Source of the DNA: Candidatus Rokuibacteriota bacterium
GTDB taxonomy: Bacteria; Methylomirabilota; Methylomirabilia; Rokubacteriales; CSP1-6
DNA length: 6,054 nt
Assembly: GCA_003221435.1 (NCBI GenBank)
Contig: QHRS01000246.1
Coordinates: 1 to 6,054, forward strand
Reading direction: 5' to 3'
The notes beneath the pieces were generated by a model that did not search any database, was not told where the DNA came from, and was given only the letters and a program-made list of their open reading frames with translations. A program made the translations under genes and the position numbers. Positions 1-3,076 of this stretch are shown here, one piece after another. Position 1 is the stretch's first letter, and each line of letters begins with the position of its first letter.

Positions 1-5
1 AGAAG

Positions 6-37
6 GAGCCCCACAAGGCGCCAACCTCATGGGGCTC
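6..37 (-). terminator. Weak candidate terminator hairpin downstream of the CHRD gene
   Basis: GAGCCCCA (6-13) pairs perfectly with TGGGGCTC (30-37) around a 16-base loop that itself contains GGCGCC. In the CHRD gene's direction it is followed by CTTCT, with no strong U-tract, and it lies about 170 bases past the stop at 206. On the plus strand it is followed by ATTTGATTT. The rest of bases 1-205 shows no credible gene. Confidence 0.3.
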
Positions 38-205
38 ATTTGATTTCGTTGTCACGCAATGTCTTCGAGGGCTCGAGCGAATTCCGTCGTTTCCCGCATG
101 TTGCAGCTTTCGAGACCATCCGTAGCTCGCGATCGACCCTGCCCGTGGAAGTGGACGGAGCCTTGCATGGTACGCCGGCACCCCGTCGGAGCACCGGCCT
201 GGGTA

Positions 206-1489
206 TCAGTGCACGATCACCATCGTGCGTACCTGACTCAGGGCGCCGGCTTTCAGCCGATAGAAGTAAGCTCCGGCCTTGAGCCGGCCGGTGGCCAGCG
301 ACGCGTGGTGCCATCCCGCACCGTATCGTCCGCGCGCCACGGTGGCGACCTCACGGCCGCCCAGGTCGAACACTTTGAGCGTCACGTTCTGATCACGCGC
401 CAGGAAGAAGGAGAACGAAGTCCATTCGTGCACCGGATTCGGGATGTTGGCGAGCTGCAAGTCTCCCCGCGTATCGGGCCCACCCACTCCGGCGATCGTG
501 CGTCTCCCGCTCTGTCCCCGCAGCTCGCCGCCGGGAAAGTTCGTGGTGTGGATGTTCAAGTAGATGTTGTTCTGAACCAGCTCGCCGATCAGCGCGATGG
601 TGAGGGGCGTCGCGTCGCTGGGTGTCCAGATGCCGTCGGCGGTCAGCGCGGTGAAGTCGGCGGTGATCGGTCTCACGACGGAGCCGTTCACACCGAACGG
701 AGCATCGTGGAAGTGGGCCGCGGTGAGCGCGCTACTGAGCTCGTTCGCCGAGAGCCGGAACACGAGGCCCTGATCGGTCAGGGTCATGCCCGCGGTTCCC
801 GTGGCCAACGAGCTGGCCGGGGGCACTTCGTTTCCGGCGAGCAGCACCGCGCTGCGGCCGTCGCCCCCCGCGAGCCGGACCTGGCCGCGGATCTCGCCCC
901 CCGGGTTCGCCGCGGTGTGAACGTTGAGGTAGAGGTTGCCCTTGAGCAGCTCGGTGATGAGTGCGGCGGTGAGCGGCGAGGCATCGCTCGGCTTCCACAC
1001 CCCGATCGCGGTGTTGCCGGCGCCGAACTCGGTGGTGATCGGCCGCACCACCGGACCGTTCACGCCCGGCACCCCGTCGTGGAAGTGCGCGGCCGTGATC
1101 GGGCCCGTCAGGCCATCCACCGTGACCGCGAACGCGAGCCCTTCACTGGTGAGGGTGAGCGAGGCGGTGCCGAGCGCCGTCGAGGCCGTGGCGGGATTTT
1201 CCTGCTGCGCGGTGAGTCGCGCCTCGAGCTCGGCGCCGGATGCGAGCAGCACTTGGCCGCGGATTTCGCCGCCGGGGTTGGCGGCGGTGTGAACGTTGAC
1301 GTAGATGCCGCCGTCGAACAGCGCGGTGATCAGCGCCGGGGTGAGCGGCGAGGCGTCGGCGGGCGTCCAGATCCCGGTGGCGGTGTTGCCCGTGAAATCG
1401 GCGGTGATCGGTCGGACCACGCCGCCGTTCACCCCGATCGCCGCGTTGTGGAAGTGGGCGGCGGTGATCGCGCCCGAGAGCCCGTCCAC
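206..1489 (-). CDS. CHRD-domain surface protein, 3' fragment of a frameshifted gene (half of domain 4, domains 5-6, sorting tail)
   Basis: This ORF is the downstream half of the gene that begins at 2678. The formal start is a GTG at 1489, inside a conserved CHRD strand (VTVDGLSG), so it is unlikely to be a true start. Residues 1-84 finish CHRD domain 4, 86-207 are domain 5 and 211-326 are domain 6. Each carries the hallmarks AHFH, GVNGxVVRPIT, a Trp-containing strand (GIWTPADAS type) and a late (V/I)HT-to-PGGE(I/L)RGQ motif. Residues 337-427 form a FlgD-Ig-like / type IX-like sorting tail, with NIPNPV, VFDLGGREVATV, AGAYFYRLKAG and the end MVIVH. The tail implies export and surface attachment. 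CHRD domains (Pfam PF07452) have no established bacterial biochemistry, so no specific function is claimed. The stop is TGA at 208-206. Domain calls are secure; expression as a separate protein is doubtful. Confidence 0.85.
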   Translation of the reverse strand: MDGLSGAITAAHFHNAAIGVNGGVVRPITADFTGNTATGIWTPADASPLTPALITALFDGGIYVNVHTAANPGGEIRGQVLLASGAELEARLTAQQENPATASTALGTASLTLTSEGLAFAVTVDGLTGPITAAHFHDGVPGVNGPVVRPITTEFGAGNTAIGVWKPSDASPLTAALITELLKGNLYLNVHTAANPGGEIRGQVRLAGGDGRSAVLLAGNEVPPASSLATGTAGMTLTDQGLVFRLSANELSSALTAAHFHDAPFGVNGSVVRPITADFTALTADGIWTPSDATPLTIALIGELVQNNIYLNIHTTNFPGGELRGQSGRRTIAGVGGPDTRGDLQLANIPNPVHEWTSFSFFLARDQNVTLKVFDLGGREVATVARGRYGAGWHHASLATGRLKAGAYFYRLKAGALSQVRTMVIVH

Positions 1490-2600
1490 CGTGACCTGCG
1501 CCGGTCGCGACCGCCGGCTCCTCCTGGTTGCCGGTCAGCGTGGCGGTGAACGTGACGCCGGGCGCGGCCGAGGGCTGGTTGAGCGTGAGCTGCCCGCGGA
1601 TCTCTCCGCCCGGGTTCGCCGCCGTGTGCAGGTTGATGTAGAGGTTGCCCTTCAATAGCTCCGAGACGAGCGCCGGCGTGAGCGGTTCCGGGTCATCGAA
1701 GCGCCACAGCGTGACCGCCGTGGTCCCCGTGAAGTCGCCCGTCAACGTGCGAACAACCGGACCGTTCACCCCCACCGCGGCGTTGTGAATGTGAGCCGCG
1801 ACGATGGCCCCGGTGAGTCCGGTGGCGGTGAGGTTCACGAGCAGCCCCGACGGCGTGAGCGTCGCCGATGCCGTCGCGGTCCCGGTGCTGCCGTTCGCCG
1901 GCACCTCGTTGCCAGCATTGAGGCTGGTCGAGAATCCGAAGCCGCCCGCGAGCTGGACCTGGCCGCGGATCTCGCCGCCCGGGTTGGCGGCGGTGTGGAC
2001 GTTCACGTAGAGCCCGCCCGCGATCAGATCGTGGCGCTGCGCGGGCGTGAGCACGACCGTGCCGGTCGCGGTGTTGCCGGCGAAGCCCGCCAGAATCGAG
2101 ATCGTCACGGGACCGTTGACCCCGATCGCCCCCGTGTGGAAGTGCGCGGCGGTGATCGGCCCGGTGAGGCCGTTCACCGTGATCTTGTAGATCAGGGACT
2201 CCTCGGTGAGCGTGAAGGCCCCGGTCCCCGTCCCGCCGACGGCGAGCGGCGGATTCTCCTGGGCGCCGGTGAGCAATGCCGTGCAATGCACGCCGCCGCT
2301 GGGCACCACCTGACCGCGGATCTCGTTGTCGACCAGCGTGGTGGTGAGCGGCTCGGCGTCGGTGGCGGTCCACTCGCCCATCGCCGTGTTGCCTCTCAGG
2401 TTTCCGGTGAGAGTACGAACCACGGGGCCGTTCACTCCGGCAGCCCCGTCGTGGAAATGACACGCGGTGATCGGGCCCGACAACCCCTCCACCGTGACGA
2501 AGAACTGCACACCGGCGCTGGTGAGCGTGACCGATGCGGTGCCTTGGGCGGCGATCGCGACCCCCGGCACCTCCTGAGTGCCCGACAGTCGAGCTGTGAA
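512..2600 (-). repeat. Six tandem CHRD-domain repeats
   Basis: Approximate limits from N to C are: domain 1 2301-2600, domain 2 1941-2291, domain 3 1581-1940, domain 4 1235-1556 (frameshifted), domain 5 863-1234, domain 6 512-862. A normal unit is about 117-124 residues. From the E of the xQE/NEVP-like start motif to the conserved strand before the LTG/LSG turn there are exactly 30 residues in domains 1, 2, 3, 5 and 6. A DNA stretch of about 40 bases encoding VHTAANPGGEIRGQ is highly similar between units (near 888, 1260, 1597 and 1969), giving good substrate for slippage or recombination. Domains 1 and 4 each show a deletion relative to the rest. Confidence 0.88.
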
Positions 2601-2678
2601 CTGTGCCTGGGCGTGCGCCGTGGCGTGGATGAGGAGCAGGACGAGAAGCGTGAACCAGCGGGCCGACGGACGGTTCAT
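1143..2678 (-). CDS. CHRD-domain surface protein, 5' fragment of a frameshifted gene (signal peptide, domains 1-3, start of domain 4)
   Basis: This is the upstream half of a six-CHRD secreted protein. The ATG at 2678 is chosen because GGAGGT lies six bases before it and a classic signal peptide follows: basic MNRPSAR, a hydrophobic FTLLVLLLI core and a cleavage site after AHA or AQA (residues 23-25). A GTG at 2747 in the same frame would add 23 non-signal-like residues. CHRD domain 1 spans about residues 27-126, domain 2 130-246, domain 3 247-366, and domain 4 starts at 375. Homology stops at residue 395 (base 1494). The remaining 116 residues are an Arg/His-rich wrong-frame translation of domains 4-5. 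Domain 1 lacks the NVHTAANPGG-type segment found in all the others. The intact protein would have been roughly 840 residues, ending with the tail encoded at 206-481. The domain calls are firm, but whether the break is biological or a sequencing or assembly error is open. Confidence 0.85.
   Translation of the reverse strand: MNRPSARWFTLLVLLLIHATAHAQAQFTARLSGTQEVPGVAIAAQGTASVTLTSAGVQFFVTVEGLSGPITACHFHDGAAGVNGPVVRTLTGNLRGNTAMGEWTATDAEPLTTTLVDNEIRGQVVPSGGVHCTALLTGAQENPPLAVGGTGTGAFTLTEESLIYKITVNGLTGPITAAHFHTGAIGVNGPVTISILAGFAGNTATGTVVLTPAQRHDLIAGGLYVNVHTAANPGGEIRGQVQLAGGFGFSTSLNAGNEVPANGSTGTATASATLTPSGLLVNLTATGLTGAIVAAHIHNAAVGVNGPVVRTLTGDFTGTTAVTLWRFDDPEPLTPALVSELLKGNLYINLHTAANPGGEIRGQLTLNQPSAAPGVTFTATLTGNQEEPAVATGAGHGGRALGRDHRRPLPQRGDRGERRRGPTDHRRFHGQHRHRDLDARRRLAAHPGADHRAVRRRHLRQRSHRRQPRRRNPRPSAARIRRRARGATHRAAGKSRHGLDGARHRLAHPHQ
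1490..1499 (-). other. Frameshift junction with about 47 bases missing in CHRD domain 4
   Basis: On the minus strand the frame encoding NQEEPAVATGA runs to base 1497. After one extra base, the frame encoding VTVDGLSG begins at 1495. Between the EEP motif and the end of VTVDG there are 43 bases, while the other five domains have 30 codons (90 bases) over the same interval. The missing 47 bases equal 15 codons plus 2 bases, and they would have encoded the G-T-A-S-x-T-L-T strand. One deletion therefore explains both the frame change and the lost strand. Confidence 0.85.
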
Positions 2679-2881
2679 GGCGCCACCTCCGCAATGATGA
2701 GCAGCTGGCCGGCAGATGCGAGATCCGAGATGCGTCTCCGGCGGCACGCGGGGCCGTGGATCTCCATTCGGTAGGCGTCGATTCTAGCACCGGGAAAAGC
2801 GGGGGTGTCCAGAGCTCCGTCGTCCGACCACTCGGGTACGTTCGCGAAGGTCGCAAAGGCACTACGGAAACTGCGGGGCAT
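2675..2881 (-). CDS. Possible small hypothetical protein (68 residues), doubtful
   Basis: I do not recognise this ORF. In its favour: the ATG at 2881 has GGGAGG eight bases upstream (2895-2890), and its TGA stop overlaps the CHRD gene start as ATGA, an arrangement typical of translational coupling. The N-terminal 45 residues have a protein-like composition (SFRSAFATFANVPEW, then FPGARIDAYRMEIHG) with no signal peptide or membrane segment. Against it: by hand count, third codon positions are about 72 percent GC, which seems low for DNA this GC-rich. The best promoter candidate for the CHRD gene lies inside it, and other frames over the same stretch are also open. It may be only a chance ORF in the leader region. 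Confidence 0.22.
   Translation of the reverse strand: MPRSFRSAFATFANVPEWSDDGALDTPAFPGARIDAYRMEIHGPACRRRRISDLASAGQLLIIAEVAP
2685..2690 (-). promoter_or_regulatory. Shine-Dalgarno site deciding the CHRD gene start
   Basis: The minus strand reads GGAGGT, then a six-base spacer (GGCGCC), then ATG at 2678. This near-consensus ribosome binding site favours the 2678 start over the in-frame GTG at 2747. Confidence 0.75.
2781..2811 (-). promoter_or_regulatory. Candidate sigma70-like promoter of the CHRD gene
   Basis: The minus strand carries TGGACA at 2811-2806 (5 of 6 to TTGACA), a 19-base spacer and TAGAAT at 2786-2781 (5 of 6 to TATAAT). This is an AT-richer patch in very GC-rich DNA. Transcription would start near 2774 and give a leader of about 96 bases before the ATG at 2678. 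The spacer is longer than the ideal 17 and the host sigma-factor preferences are unknown, so this is only a candidate. Confidence 0.35.
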
Positions 2882-3019
2882 CGCGGCGCCCTCCCAGTTC
2901 TGGATCGGAACGACCTACAAGCTCCCCTTAGGTCCGGCGCGGCGAGCGGCGCGCGCCGCACCTCGCAACGTGCATGCTCGATCAGCCACATGCTCTGCGG
3001 AGGCGGCTCCGGACGTGAC

Positions 3020-3051
3020 GAAGCCGGCGCCCCGGAACGAGCGCCGGCTTC
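3020..3051 (-). terminator. Candidate terminator hairpin after the large adhesin gene
   Basis: A perfect 11-base stem (GAAGCCGGCGC pairing with GCGCCGGCTTC) encloses a 10-base loop, starting 25 bases past the TAA stop at 3079-3077. In the gene's direction the stem is followed by GTCACG, so there is no good U-tract. The tract of four Ts lies on the opposite side, following the stem on the plus strand (GGTTTT). The position fits a terminator for the minus-strand gene, possibly a U-poor one as in some high-GC bacteria; it could also act on plus-strand transcripts. Confidence 0.55.
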
Positions 3052-3076
3052 GGTTTTCGATCGGCTGCGCTCCGCG

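Larger units (their letters stand above)
2679..3076. other. Intergenic region between the two surface-protein genes
   Basis: These 398 bases contain no recognisable gene. Reading in the direction of transcription (minus strand), they hold a GC hairpin at 3051-3020, a perfect 14-base GC palindrome at 2959-2946 (GCGGCGCGCGCCGC), the doubtful 68-residue ORF (2881-2675), a promoter candidate (2811-2781) and the Shine-Dalgarno site at 2690-2685. Open frames on the plus strand here run on antisense into the neighbouring genes and lack support. Confidence 0.7.

Noticed and set aside
36..314. Short open frames on both strands at the left edge
   Set aside because: They overlap the CHRD sorting tail, and their sequences show no protein-like features or ribosome binding site.
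59..1549. 496-residue open frame on the plus strand
   Set aside because: It lies opposite the CHRD array, is dominated by Arg/Gly/Glu/Val repeats that mirror the CHRD DNA periodicity, and has no domain or signal. It is an antisense shadow of GC-rich codons.
206..2678. Programmed ribosomal frameshifting joining the two CHRD ORFs
   Set aside because: No slippery heptamer is seen at the junction, and about 15 codons of the domain are missing there, which frameshifting cannot explain. A deletion fits better.
1785..2774. 329-residue plus-strand open frame opposite CHRD domains 1-3
   Set aside because: It has the same Arg/Gly-rich low-complexity composition. The opposite strand encodes clear domains and a signal peptide.
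1693..2991. 432-residue minus-strand open frame starting in the intergenic gap
   Set aside because: It overlaps the CHRD gene out of frame and is extremely Arg/His-rich (runs such as RRRDGDRG). It is a shadow frame.
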